Shown: positions 37,041 through 50,032 of the stretch, in pieces
Position numbering within the stretch: position 1 is the first letter of the stretch
Layout: every line of letters starts with the position of its first letter
Origin: Saururus chinensis
Taxonomy: Eukaryota > Streptophyta > Magnoliopsida > Piperales > Saururaceae
Length of the DNA stretch: 64,000 bases
Direction of reading: 5' to 3'
Assembly: GCA_035235625.1 (NCBI GenBank)
Contig: CP141143.1
Location: 34,519,178-34,583,177, forward strand
Notes under the pieces: generated by a model
What the model saw: the letters and a program-made list of their open reading frames with translations, nothing else
The model's database searches: none
What the model was told of the DNA's origin: nothing
Position numbers and translations under genes: made by a program

Positions 37041-39620
37041 TGTAGCACCCCGGGTTTTCATTCACATAAACATAAAAGCAATGCAAACTTGGGGTGTTAT
37101 CTAACATAGCTAAGCATCACATAACATTAAATAAATTACCTAATGAAGTATGATAATCATAAATCTAGGATCACTCAGCCATGTGCAAGTACATTAACAT
37201 AATGAAATTACATGAACTAATATTCTGGGCAACACAATGCCTTATTACAAATCAACATGGAAATAAATCCTAATATCCTAATACCTTTATAAATCTACCC
37301 TATTAGTGTATTGCCTGCTAAAGAAACCCTGCTACTCTGGATCTGGTGCTGAACCTGCATCACAGAGATACACAAGTATTTTCACTAATATTCAGTAAAA
37401 TGCATGAAAAACCACTCATAGTCATAACATGGAGATGATGGATATAAAAACAACAGAGATCATTAGATAATGATCTGCAAAATACCAGAGAGATGTAAAA
37501 TAATTCATAAGACACTAAATGTCAAATTGAACCATAACTCGTAGGGTCTGACCTCTAACTAATAAAGGACCAAAGCAACCCAAAGGAAAGTAGACTCTGC
37601 TCAAGAAACAATTTACTTATTATTGCCTGAATACCGACTCCTGCTCAAAGGAGTAACTATATGCTAATAGTAAATCCTAGCATCCCTAGAGAGCCACTTA
37701 GATCAGCCATGGGCCTAGAGATATATGTACCAATTGTGCTCATGGACATGTTAGCCAGAGGTAGATGAGTCTTCCATGATGCTCAAAAACCTAGATACGT
37801 GCAAAATGCTTAAAGAGCTGGGAACCAAAGTCCCGAAGGTGCAGAGGCCTCATGGACCTAAAGTGCCACTATGGCTATTACGGTGAGCTTACTTAAACTT
37901 GGACACAACACATGACATAATGCAGCCACATGAGGCAAAGGGATTAAATACTAATCACAGTATATTATGCATGCAACCAACTGACATAATCAGCACGTTA
38001 TCAGCTGATTTAGAACTAAGACATGTGAGCCTAATCAACAAGACAACGAATCAAATTAGTGTTGAGATGAACTAATCAAATCAATAAAATAATTAATTAA
38101 ATTGGGGCTGAGGTGAACTATTCAAATTAGCAAACCAACATAACGAATCAAGCTAAAAAAACTAACAACATTTAGCATGACAATAAATCAAATTGAGGCT
38201 GACACATTTAAGCAACATTCAGCATAATAATAAATCAAGTTGAGGCTAACAAAACTAGCAACATTCAGCATGATAAGGAATCAAGTTGAGGCTAACACAA
38301 ATAGCAACATTTAGTATGATAACAAATCAAGTTGAGGCTGAAATAACTAGTAACATTCAACATGATAATAAATCAAGTTGAGGCTGACATAACTAGCAAC
38401 ATTCAGCATGATAATAAATCAATTTTAGGCTGGAATAGATTAACAAAATTCAGCATATCAATGGACCAAATTGGGGCTGAAACCAATTGGTATAATCAAC
38501 AAGAGAATGGCACAAATTAGAGCTAAAACCTAATAATGAAATTAGGAATATAGTGGCATGATTTGGGTCTAAAACCTAATGGTGAAATCAGCAATATAGT
38601 GGTACGAATTAGGGCTAAATCATATTGATGAAATCAGTAATATAATACCACATACTAGGGCTGAAAATTATGGATCAAATCAGCAAGAGTATAGCAACAT
38701 TTAGGGCTGAAAATCATAGATCAAATCAGCTAACGAGTAGAGCACAAACTAGGGCTAATAATCATGGATCAAATCTGAATCATAAGAGAATGAATTAGGG
38801 CTAACATATAAAATTAAATTCAGCATCATGAGAGGTCGAATTGGGGTTTAATTGAATGACCAAATCCAACATGATAAAAGATCAAATTAGGGCTAAGATA
38901 AATAATCAAAACCAGAATCACAAGTGATTGAACCAGGCTGAAATATGAAATCCAAAACCAGCATAATAGGGGTTGAATTAGGGCTGAAAATCATCATCCA
39001 AACTAACATGATTATGTATGTAAAAACTGCATCCTCCTTCTACCAACCTACCTCCAAAGCTTTGTGCCCTTGCTCCTAAGCTTCTACCTCTAAACTGAAT
39101 CCAAAGGTACTGACTTTCCTCCTCTAGAAGCTGCTGGGCGAAGGTATGTGTTTTTGGATGGAAGAAAGAGAGGAAAGAAGAGGCCGGAGCAAAAATTGTG
39201 CCCCCCCAAAGCCTTCTTATAACAAAATTCCTATTTTATAGGGGGTTAAACTAATCAGGACGATTGGACATAAAGGGGTTGATACGTCCCCCCTCCTAGA
39301 GTCCTTACCCCCCTTTCCTATTTTCAAGGACCTGCCCCCCTAAGAGTCTTAACCATCCCCTATTTTGTAGGGGCCGCCCCCTACAATCTAGGAGCCGCCC
39401 TACATACCAAATCCTTAGCCTATTCCTCATTCTTTTGGACTCTCTCCCTCTCAAGTTCTAATCCTAGAGGGCTGAACCCTGTCCCCCTTTTTTCCAAGGC
39501 CAAACCCCTTACCCTATGAGGTTAACAAAATATGTCAATCAAACAATTTCAAATCAAACAACCAAAAGAAACAAGCACACACATAAGTAAAAAAAATTAT
39601 CTACGGTTAGGGATGTTATA
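37041..39620 (-). mobile_element. Solo LTR, 2580 bp, with 5-bp target duplication
   Basis: GGGGA lies directly outside both ends (37036-37040 and 39621-39625). On plus it begins TGTAGCACCCCGGG and ends GGGATGTTATA. Read on the minus strand this is TATAACATCCCTAACC ... CCCGGGGTGCTACA, matching the start and end style of the other long LTRs here (TGTAAGATCTCTAAC, GGGGTGTGACA). No internal domain or second LTR is attached, so it is a recombined solo LTR. One terminal base pair is mutated (TA for TG at the minus-strand start). It carries a tandem array at about 38090-38470. Confidence 0.85.
38090..38470. repeat. 46-bp tandem repeat array inside the solo LTR
   Basis: The GAGGCT word recurs at 38195, 38242, 38288, 38334 and 38380, a spacing of 46-47 bases. 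Each unit reads roughly AATCAAGTTGAGGCTGACAT, then AACTAGCAACATTCAGCATG, then ATAATA. Units are diverged, more so toward 38470, and related but looser words (AATTAGGGCTAAAA, AATCAGCAA) continue to about 39000. Confidence 0.85.
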
Positions 39621-39625
39621 GGGGA

Positions 39626-39904
39626 TGATTGGATTATCTTTTTCATGATAGAAAGGTACTTCTAACACTGAAAAATAGATTTCAAGTTTAATTGTGTATG
39701 AAAGACCCATTTCCTAATGAAAGGCATAAATTTTATAATAAAAAAAGGCAAAAATGGGCGGAAATGAAGCATTTTTGGTGCATCCAACATATGGAAAATG
39801 GGTGGAAATGCTTCCTTTTTGCCCATAGTGCATTATTGTCTCTGTTGGGGAAGCTTTGCAAGAAAGGAACATTTTCCTTTTATATATTTCTCCACTTCTC
39901 CATG
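39626..39904. other. Intergenic DNA, no gene recognised
   Basis: Open frames of about 70 codons in two overlapping frames have no known domain. Confidence 0.35.
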
Positions 39905-40110
39905 TGCTAGGGGTGCTAACGAGCCCACTATTGGGCTTGCTCGGTTTGAACTCAAACTATTCAAACTTGGCTCGAGCTCAGCTCAAATAAGCTCAAATCT
40001 TCTAGCTCAATCTCAGCTCAAATGAAAATCCATAAATCGCCTAGAGTTCAAACTTGAACTACAATAAGACAATCACGAGCCGAGGCTTGACTAGGGCTAA
40101 AAAACAAATA
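39905..40110. mobile_element. hAT-like repeat fragment
   Basis: It starts CTAGGGGTGCTAACGAGCC, like the 5' terminus of many plant hAT-derived MITEs, followed by GGCTCGAGCTCAGCTCAAAT and the opposite-strand word CACGAGCCGAGGCTTGA near 40075. A matching 3' terminus was not found. Confidence 0.4.
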
Positions 40111-41319
40111 GTAAAATATATCTAATTCTAATGCATATAAAGTATTTCACATAGTAAGATGCTTTTAGTATTAAATAATAATAAATATACTTCAATAAAT
40201 ATTACAACTACACTTCAAACAACTAACTATAATCACTAGTAAAGAAGAAAACTATAACAAATTAGTTTGAACTACACATACTCCAAAAAGTTAGCATTAC
40301 CATATTTCTCTCTTTACGTGCATATAATCAATCAAAATATAAAAAAAAATAGAAATCCATGTAGGCAACATTGTCATCTAATTATTCGTATCTTATTTTC
40401 TTTACATGCTTATAAAACACTTAAAAAGATACAAAAACATAAACCCACATAAAAGAATTGTTCTTGACCCTTAGTATGTCTCCAAAAAGAGAAACAATCT
40501 ATAAATTGAGGTTGATCCCTTATGTGTGGTCTTATTTTATAGTGTTCATCAATAGAAGTCTAACAGTACCAATAATGAGTGAATCTGGCTTCGAGAGGGC
40601 GAGTTATGATTGTTTAAAGTTAGAAAACTAATTTGAATTTAAAATAGATAAGAATAACAATAACAAAGGAAAAACTCTGGCAGTGTACAACCAGCATTGA
40701 AGCGTGATGAGAGTCAAAGCAATGCAAGTAAGCGCACTGCACCACCTTCCTCTAACATTTACCCATCTTTAAACCTTCTTTTTCATGTTTCAAGGCAGTT
40801 TTATACCTAATTTAACTTGCTCAAAGTGCATTTCTAGCTACATCAAGGGCTCTCTATGCAATGGCAATAAAAGTTTTATGAGTTAACATCTCAAGAGAGG
40901 GGAAAATGTCAAGAAGAGGAGGAAACGACCCAAGATAAGGAGAGGCTCAGTTCGCCTCAACCTAGGATGAGGAGAAGCTCCATCTGGCATGACCAAGACC
41001 TCAAGAGAGGAGGGCAAGAAGTTTTAATTTTTAAGTCAATGTTATGATTATCTAGATTTCAAAGGATTCTTCTGGGGCTATGCTCACAACTCTATTTTTG
41101 AAAATCTATGCTCATAATATATTAAATTCTATTTTGAAAAGATTTTTTATCCGTTGAATGAAATATTTTGGGTCTTTGGACTCTCTGGGTAGTTATTTGG
41201 TATGAAGCCCAAAAACTGTCTAGCTCTTGTAAGTTTAGTCCGAAGTAATTTTCAAGCTCTTATAAGAAACTAAAAACTTATCAAGCACTTGTAAGCTCTT
41301 GAAGCCCAAAAACAAAAAT
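40111..41319. other. Intergenic DNA, no gene recognised
   Basis: AT-rich sequence without recognisable domains. The part at 40880-41010 repeats GAGAGG/AGGAGA words near two CTCAAGAGAGG copies but has no defined repeat unit. Confidence 0.4.
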
Positions 41320-42249
41320 GCATTTTCTTTGTTCAGTCATCTTCATTGTTGGCCTTCAATTATTCCTCCTTTGAATCCGTAAAGCTTTCCCTCTTTGTGT
41401 TCTGTCTTCGTCTCCTTCTAACAACTCAATCAAAGACTCATTCAATTGTTGATTCACCTTTGAGATTCTTTAACTCCTTTGAAGAATTTGTTGTGGCTCT
41501 TCTTTTTTTTGCTATGTGAGAATCTTATCTTTTAGTTGTGTGTCTTCCTAAATCCACCATTAACATGTGCATGAAGCTTTTGATTAACTCTCTTGGAAAA
41601 CAATGGCAAAAGAACTCTCCTTCTTTCTCTATTATTCTCAAGGTTTTCCTCTCTTCAAATTCCTGGTTCTTTAGCCTTTATATAGGTTTCTAAGTTGGTT
41701 TAAGACTTTGACTCCAACTAGGAATAAAATCTTTCCAGAAAGCTTAAACAAGGCAACCATAACTGGTAGAAATGGATCATTCACTGTTTTTAATAGGGCA
41801 CGACTTGGCTAGCAATCCATCCATCTCAAGGGAAATTGATTGATAAACTCTCGGTTTGTTTTTACAAAGGATTGTTTCAGGTGCCGATAGATCGATTCAT
41901 CCTATCTATGTTGCAACGATTGATCAATTCAATACTAATTTTATAGTTTTGCTCTTTTTACCCTAATTCAGTCTGAAACTCTCTAAAATCACTCCCTAAG
42001 CTATTTTAAGTGATTTATGTATGAGATTTTGTGCAACATTAATCATTTTTACCCTCAACACTCAGTCTTTAGTCTTGTTCCATAAGAACACATCTACTTC
42101 TATTTTTCAAGTCTGTCAATTTCAAATCTGACTCGATCACAACTAAATCTAGTCAGATTCCTAAGACTGATTACATACACAAAGTTTTGACATAGTTTTG
42201 ATCAACAAAATTAGCCAATTACAATAAATATGCCACATGTGTTCTTTCA
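41320..42249 (-). repeat. LTR-like repeat, family Y copy 4
   Basis: On the minus strand it begins TGAAAGAACACATGTGGCAT and shares with copies 1, 2 and 5 the order of blocks: TTAGGAATCTGACTAGAT, the GATCGATC-type words, and the leader block (for example GACGAAGACAGAAC in reverse at 41401-41414). The left boundary is approximate. No attached pol gene is visible. Confidence 0.55.
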
Positions 42250-42839
42250 ACCAACCTCACTTGGCTCTAGCATGTTCATGAATTAGGATATCATGGGAAA
42301 TTGTCTTTCCTTATATTTCCCACTACCCTATGAGCATGAGTGTAAGTCGTTTAGTATCAGGACATTATGCAAATGATTTATTGGATTTTGTGAATGAAAG
42401 ATTTATTTGATTTATCATAATCAGTTGATGAATGATTTATCTAATTTTGTGAATGTTTTATTTGATTTTATGAATGAATAATTTGTTTGATTTGTCATCG
42501 ATTTTATTTTATATGTCAATTTCTTATATTTGAGTGTATATTAAGCTAAAAATACTTAAGCATTTCATGGATGATGTTATGCTTATTAAATGGCCTTAGT
42601 GTTCAAGTAGAACTACGATTGGTTTCAATCTTATTGAAATAATATTAGAGATATTATCTAATAAGTACGTAGGTAACCAGCATCCTAGCAATGTCTGCCT
42701 GATCCAAAAAATATTAATAATTAGTCCTTTGATTCTTTTGAAAATATTCTAGTGTCAGAGGATTGTTACAGCTCTCGTTCACAGAGGATGATCCTTGTGG
42801 AAAAAAAGAAAAATTTTATTCCATTAATTTCACCACTGG
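42250..42839. other. AT-rich DNA with short internal repetition
   Basis: The word TTTATTTGATTT / TTGTGAATGA recurs loosely at 42370-42510. No gene is recognised. Confidence 0.4.
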
Positions 42840-44076
42840 GTCAAGTTTTGTACTTGAATTTAAGGTGTCTATAGACCCCGACGTGTTACAGGAGCTCTTT
42901 ATCTATGACTTGCGAAAACCTCCAAAAGTTATGGGCCAAAAATAGAAAAAATGAGTATTTTGGTTCTAATTAGTGAACAATGTAAGTCCATACATTGTTG
43001 CATTCATGAGACATTAACATAAAATAGGAATAACATAGCAATCAAAGTCTCACAATATGAATATTTGTACTCATACAGATACAATCTTACCATACATTCT
43101 TACACTTATAGTCTTCCTTTTACAGTCTTACTCAATCTCTTACACTTACAGTCTTGCTTATACAGTCGTACTCATACAATCTTACTCTTACTCGTATAGT
43201 CTTACTCTTACCCATACAATCTTACTCTTATGGCGAATAATTTCACTCGAATTGATCAAACTAAATATGTTAGAACTAACTAAGATCATTAAACTTTTAC
43301 TAATACCTTATGTTCATTATGCTCTAGTTCATAATAAGTACATTATGCTTGTACAATTATGACATGGAATCTTACTATTTCACAATCTCCTACGTAAGGT
43401 CGAAACCCAAAGTTTGCTTACTCACTGAACCCCCAAGTCTTTTACTTATTGCTCCAACTTTCGATCCAATCTAAACCAACCTTCACCCATCAATCCATAT
43501 AAAAATCCACGCATAATCAATCCTTCACAACTTACAATCCATCGCACATGCATCTGTCCATCACACATACCTATGTTCATCACACATATATTTCGCATAC
43601 CCATAATTCATCACATAACTTACCAGCATATTCATTAGCCACCCTATCTAGATACACATAATCCAAATACATAAATCATACTCATAGTTTACATGCTCGT
43701 CATATGCATAATCAAGCATACAATATTTTAGCATTTTCTTTTCTTACACCATGCAAATAGATCATTATTCAACATCCAAAGCATTTAATATTAATAATCC
43801 TAGCATGCTGCTAATCAATCAAAGCATGATATTGTCAAATTACAAATTCAAAGTCCCCTACCTCGCAATGCACATGAGTTTGATGATGAGCACGCGAGGG
43901 TGGTAGCATCAGCGGTGGGATTGGCAACCAAAGGCATCGCCTAATCGAGAGAGAAGTTGTTGTCATGAGTTTAGGAAATGTTGGAGGTAGTCTCGACAAG
44001 ACGAAAAGTTTAATTGCACTTTGGGCAGAGAATTGGAGGTCCATAATTGTGCACAAAGGGAGGCCGGGAGGAGGGT
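42840..44076 (-). repeat. Family X copy 3
   Basis: The reverse complement matches copy 1 in blocks. Positions 43060-43240 (tandem ACTCTTACAGTCTTACTC-like words) match 5830-6010. Positions 42850-43010 match about 6115-6270. Positions 43840-44070 match about 3540-3730, including the GATGC...CACC...TGCTCATC block near 43885. The middle part of copy 1 is partly missing. It stops at 44077, where a reverse-oriented family A LTR begins. Confidence 0.55.
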
Positions 44077-45323
44077 TGTCATGCCCTGGCACGTCTGTCC
44101 CCGTGCCAAACCCGGTCCAAGAGGAAAGCGGCACGCGCAGCATGACGAAGTAACGTCGGTTTGCAAAAAACTTGACCCCTACTTGGGTAGTTCACTACGG
44201 AGTTGTGCACATCCAATTTGTATAAGAGCGAAATGAGAAAATTAAAGGACTACTAAATGAAAAATTAGTATATGCATCAAACCACATACTTAATCCAAAA
44301 TAGCCCACACATGGCTCAAGTATAAAAGTATAAGCCCAAACCGGATAATAAAAGTCTAAGCCGACATCGGCTAATAGAGTGTAAAGTGTAACCAAGTAGA
44401 TAAAAGTCTCAATTCAAAATGCTACATAAGCAACCATACATCTCAAGATCTCCAAGTGACCACTCCTAAGCAACATCATCACCCATATGCTCCACAAAAA
44501 ATCCATCCGGATCCCCTGCATAGCACGACATGCAACCCCAAAATAAAAACACAGCAAAGAGGGGTAAGCCACAAGCTCAACAAGGGTTTTTAAATACGGA
44601 AAGTAAATTCAAGATGACATCACAGGCATAAACACAAAATACTCATTAAACAAATACTTCATCATATCCATCCATCCTGGAATATCCACATAAATTGTGC
44701 ATTCATGTCATAATTTACCATCCATATGCATCTACTCATGCCATATGCACGTCATACTATCTCTAAAATATCTCATGAACACATTCTCATATCACACATC
44801 ATCATATATTCAAGTCATCTGCATATCATGCTATAACCCATAACATCTCACCATCAAATCCTCATGCCTCTTATGCGTCATGGGTTTAACATAACTCATA
44901 TCAATCATACATCATCATGTGTACACATAATCATATCCTGCATGAATGAGTTCTCAACATCAACATATCATGCATATCTATTTTGTAATGAAAACATTCA
45001 CCCTATAATTCAAGTGTCTCAAACACACTATCCTGCATATCATGCAAATTAAGTCATAAACACATGAGTCACATATCCCTACACAACCTGTGTAACTAGG
45101 CATAATAATCCATTCACATGAAACCAAATGGCTCATAATTGAGTAAAAACAATCAAACCCCACTCACTGAGATGATCCCTTGCGGGGGAAGGTCTGAATT
45201 CCTATAAAAGGAAACTAGAGCAGATTGGGTAAGCTTCCCAACTAGGAAAGTACATGTTGTTCACCGGCACAGTCCCTTGTCAGGAATGTTCGAATTCCAC
45301 AAAGGAAACTCAAGCAGCATGCT

Positions 45324-45672
45324 TGATGTGCTCGAAGCGGCACAATCGGTACCTTGGAGTTTCATGCAAGGAAAACGAAAGAAGTAGGAAGAAAGGAAGA
45401 AGAAGATGATATCCAATTGCATAACTGAAACAAAGGAGAAGGGTCAACCCATATAGGGAGATGACCACTCCCCTGGGGAGTCGAGCCAGGCACAACCCAC
45501 TCTCCTAGGGAGTCATGCTAGCTAGTGGACTAGGCTTTCCCGAGGCCACTAGCTAGTCCAATGACAATTCATCATCCAATTACATAAGAAAATACGAAGC
45601 TAATACATAAGAAAATAGCCTAATACCCTATAATAACAAGGAAATAAAGTAGAGTCTGGTAAACGTGCACAA
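45324..45672 (-). repeat. 3' LTR of the chromovirus
   Basis: About 349 bp, matching 50033-51827 at roughly nine of ten bases by eye once the insertion is removed. It keeps the uninterrupted target site of the nested solo LTR (GAGAAGGGTCAACCC near 45445), so it serves as the empty-site control. Confidence 0.92.
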
Positions 45673-45715
45673 TACTCCACTATGCTTTTGCAATTCGCCT
45701 TGACCTCAAGGTGAC

Positions 45716-48700
45716 TAAGTCGGGTAGCGAGTCAGGAACTCGTCCTCAGAAATCCATGTGGCATCCTCAAGGGGCTGACCTTGCCAAGAAACAAGCACCT
45801 CGGTAGTGATCTGACCCAAACGGCAGACCCAAAGCTTATCAAGCACCAAGGCCAAAATAGGATCTGAAGGTTGGACCGGTCCCATCAAGGGAGGTGGAGG
45901 AGCATCAATGGCCAAGGACGTGTCACCTATGCAATGACACAGCCTAGAAACATGGAAGACAAAGACAGGGTCGACTAAGGAGTCAGGCGATAGAGCAAGG
46001 ATGTAAGCCACTAGGCTGATACATTCCTCCACAGTATAGGGACCATGGAAATGGGGGGCGAGCTTGGAATGCTCAGACTAAAAGAAGGATGTTTGGCGCT
46101 GAGGCAGAACAGAGACATAAACCAAGTCACCCACCGCGAACTCCCTGTCAGAGTGCTGACCATCATAAATTTGCTTCATCTGATTATGAGCAAAGGACAA
46201 GTTCACCTTGAGCTGTCGAAGAACCTTGTCCCGTGTCTGGAGCATATAGTCCACCTCCGCCACAAAGGAGCAATGAGGAATATAAGACAACACTATCGAA
46301 GGTGGGCAGCCATACAGCACCTCGAAGGGAGTGAAACCGACACGAGTGTGATAGGTGGTATTATAGGACCACTCCGCTCAAGGAAGAAGCTGAAGCCATC
46401 TGCGGGGCTGAGACATCGTGAAATAGTGGAGGTACTGCTCGAAGCATCGGTTGACCACCTCGATCTAGCCATCCGTCTGTGGGTGATAAGTGGTACTCAT
46501 GTGTAATGAAGTGCCTTGTAAAGTGAGGAACTACCAAAACTGAGATATGAAGATCTGGTCACGATCGGAGACAATAGTGTGAGGCATGCCGTGTAGTTTG
46601 GCCACCTCCCTAACATAGAGCTCAGCCACTGTCTTGGTGGTGAATGGGTGTCCCATAGCGCAAAAGTGAGCGTACTTGGATAACTGGTCCACCACCACCA
46701 TAATCACCGACTTGCCTTGCACCAAGGGCAAGGCTCCACAAAGTCCATCGAAACATCCTCCCAAACCTTATCAGGGATAGGCAAGGCCTAAAGCAAACCT
46801 GCAGGAGAGGTAGTGGTGGCCTTAGCTCTCTGACAGACATCGCAAGCGGCCACATACTCCTAGACTGCCCATCGAATATCATGCCACAAAAAACTCTGGC
46901 TGACCCGCTTATAAGTGTGGAATGCTCCTTCATGACTGGCGACTGGAGTGTCATGGAAGTGAGAGAGAACACGCCTGCGAAGATCATCAACATCTAGAAC
47001 CCAAAGGCTAGTGGTCATTGCAAATCAAGAACCTGCTACCAAGTAAATAAGGCCGCTATTTGTCGATGGCAAGGACAATAGCCAGCATCTCCTTCTCATA
47101 AATGGATAAAGACAAAAGCGGCCAGCCAAAGCCTTGTTGAAGTAGGCAATGAGGTGCTCGTCCTGCAGCTGAACCGCCTCTAGCCCAGTATCTGAAGCAT
47201 CGGTTTCAACCACGAAGGGGCAGCCAAAATTAGGTAAAATCAGTACAGCGTCCGATGCCATAGCGTGCTTCAACTAGTCAAAAGCTGCTTGGGAAACCTC
47301 ATTCCAACCGAATGCCCCCTTTCAGAGAAGCTTTGTAAGCGGCCTAGCGATCTCCCAATACTGGCTAATAAACTGCCTATAATAGCCAGTGAGGCCCAAA
47401 AAACCCCGGAGCACATGAACATATGTGGGTGGCAGCCAAGAGAGCATGGCAGCCACCTTTGATGGGTCAGTAGCAATACTGTCCCGAGAGATGATATGGC
47501 CCAAGTAATCAACCTGGGGGCTGCCAAAGGAACACTTCGAATGCTTAAGAAATAACAAATTAGCTCTCAGAATAGAAAAGACCAACCTGAGATGCTCCAA
47601 GTTCTCTGCCCACGACTGGCTGTAAACCAGGATATCGTCAAAGAAGACCAATATGTGGTGGTGGAGGAACGGCTTGAAGAGATTGTTCATGAAGTTCTGG
47701 AAGGTGGAGGGGACATTGGTCAGCCCAAATGGCATGACGAGGAACTCAAAATGGCCGTCATGAGTCCGAAAGGTGGTCTTGTGCATGTTGGCTGGCTGCA
47801 CCCGGATCTGTTGGTAACCCGATCAAAGGTCGAGTTTACTAAAGACCTTTGCACTAGCCAGCTCATCCAGAAGCTCCTCAATCACGGGTATCAAATACTT
47901 GTCCTTGACAGTGATGGCATTCAATGCTCGGTAGTCCACACAAAACCGCTAAGTACCATCTTTCTTGCGAACTAGCAATACCAGAGAAGAGTAGGAACTC
48001 ATGCTAGGGCAGATGATACCAAACTGAAGCATGTCAACCACGAGACGCTCAATCTCTGACTTCTGGATGTGAGGATAACGGTAAGGCTGAACATTGGCTG
48101 GTGATGCCCCAAGAATGATGGGGATATGGTGGTTGTGCGACCTCACTGGAGGAAGTCCCTGTGGTTCTGCAAACACATCTTGATGCTTCGCCAATAACTC
48201 AAGGAGATCCGGGGGCTGCTCACCCTGAGGCACCTCGACTATTGCCCGCTGCTGCAAGAGGAACCCTTGGGGTGCGAACCAAAAGAAGGAACTCGCTAAC
48301 TGGGCTGAGAGGAGGGTGCCCGGCCGGGACCCTTAAATCCGAACCTCCTGCCCCTAAACTTCGAAATCCATGACCATGTCTTGAAAGTTCCAAACCACGT
48401 CGCCTAGCTCCTGTAGCCATTGAACCCCTAACACCACGTCCGCCCCCTTTGTGGGCAGTAGGGAGAGGTCAGTGATGAAGGTGTGGCCCTGAATGGCGAG
48501 GGCGGCCTGAGCACAAATGCCAGAGCTCCTGAGATGCTTCCTATCTCCAATCAACACATCGAAGGTCTTCGAATCCGACACAAAGTAGCCAAGACTTTGA
48601 GCCACCTTGTCATTAATGAAGTTGTGGGTAGACCCACTATCAACCAAGATGGCCGCTTGTTGCCGCTTGAGGTGGCCTTGAACCCTCATTGTGCGAGGTG

Positions 48701-50002
48701 TGAAGGCCCCCCAGAAGGCATGAACAGAAATCTCAGGCTACACATTGTCATAGTGGGACGAGTCCACCCTGTCCTATGCATCCTCCTCCTCAATCTCCTC
48801 CACGAGAAGGCTGCCCTTGATGGAACAACGGTGTCCTGGAATGAACTTCTCGTCACAATAGAAACATAGTCCCTTAGACCGATGCTCCTCCATCTGGCCT
48901 GACGGTGGTGATAGATGGCTAGGTCGGCCTGGCATTGGGTTGTTGTTCGGGCCAACAAGGGGGTCAGCGCTGACACTAGAATGTGGGAAGGTCCCAAGCC
49001 GCCCCCCTTGCCGCTGTCGAGCTAGCTTCTCTTCCTCAATTTGTGCATGGCGCACGATGTCTCGCATCCTAGAGCACGGAAAGTGGTGCATCTCTTCAGA
49101 AATCTCGGGTTTTAGACCTCTCTTGAATGTGCTCACCAAGGTGGCCACCGGCTAGTCGGGAAGGCGGTTGGCCACCTTCATCAACTCCGTGTAATAGGCC
49201 CGGATGGTGGTGGTTTGGCGCAATGTGGAGAGCTTGTCATTGAAGTCTTGAAACTCATTTGGGCCAAACTGGATGCACAACACGTTAGAGAAGGCAGCCC
49301 AAGTGGGGTAGCGCACCTCCTTTTCGAATTTTTGGAACCACACATAAGCGTCCCCGTCGAGGTGGAAGGCTGCTATATGTAGCCGTTCAACCTCTGAATG
49401 CATTCCCTGGTAGGCGACAAACTTTTCAGCCTTGTGCAGCCTTTCCACTAGGTCATCGTCCCCATTAGGAGGTTCAGCCCTTCCTCATGGTCCTTCGAGG
49501 GGTCCCGGGTACTCCTCCCAGTCGTCCTCCATCTCCAGAAACAAGTTTCTGGGAGGCGGCCTCATTGGAGCATTTTCCCAAACACCTAGTGTGCCTCGTA
49601 TATCTCAGGCCTAGCATCCCCCATCAATAGCCTGGTCGATTGTGCCAAAGTGCACAGAACCATGGGGAAGGCGCATATCTCTGTCTACCGGTACCGGAAG
49701 GTCAGATTCAAGAAATTCAGGAGCTTGGGATGGCCCTCCTTTCTCCATGACAGAAGGTGGCGGTATGGGCAAGAGGGGCGCTGCGTGCTCTGCCTATAGT
49801 TGGGCCACGCCAGACCTAGAGCCTCGACCATGGACATGTTAACACTCATGCCCATGCTCAAGGATTGGATAGCTGCCATGATTTGTTCCAGGGTGGATTC
49901 GTTAGTGGTCGCTAGAACTGTCTTCAGGCTGTCCGCTGAGGAGAGAGCCTCCTTCTCAGGTAAAACCTTTGGGGCCACGACAACTTGTTTGCCTCGTGTC
50001 AT
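45716..50002 (-). pseudogene. Chromovirus gag-pol, broken by stops and frameshifts
   Basis: On the minus strand gag starts at the ATG at 50002 (MTRGKQVVVAPK). The capsid-like gag domain is at 49448-49152 (WFQKFEKEVRYP) and a CCHC-type knuckle near 48850 (CFYCDEKFIPGHRC). Protease follows near 48640 (AILVDSGSTHNFI, active-site DSG). RT runs from about 48130 to 47330 with [30 protein letters not shown] and the intact FFDDILVYS box. RNase H is near 47230 (FVVETDASDTG). The integrase zinc region is near 46950-46800 and the core at 46764-46531 (VVVDQLSKYAHF ... IVSDRDQIFISQFW). The end has a chromodomain-like VLVSWQGQPLEDATW near 45770. Breaks include a TGA for an expected CGA in RT (LDL-stop-SGYQQIR, near 47822) and several shifts between gag and RT. 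It is not functional as read. Confidence 0.9.
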
Positions 50003-50019
50003 GGCCAGGGATGGTAAAA

Positions 50020-50031
50020 GCTCCAATACCA
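50020..50031 (-). other. Primer binding site of the chromovirus (tRNA-Met type)
   Basis: On the minus strand TGGTATTGGAGC starts one base after the 5' LTR and matches the initiator tRNA-Met site TGGTATCAGAGC at ten of twelve positions. The gag ATG follows only about 17 bases later. Confidence 0.75.
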
Positions 50032-50032
50032 A

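Noticed and set aside
45240-45300. GTTCGAATTCC motif as a possible tRNA T-arm
   Set aside because: No acceptor stem or anticodon arm can be drawn around it, and the same sequence recurs in the other family A LTR copies.
47265-48869. Plus-strand frames of up to 153 codons (46045-46506, 47592-47975, 48483-48869)
   Set aside because: They are antisense to the chromovirus polyprotein and reflect its codon structure.
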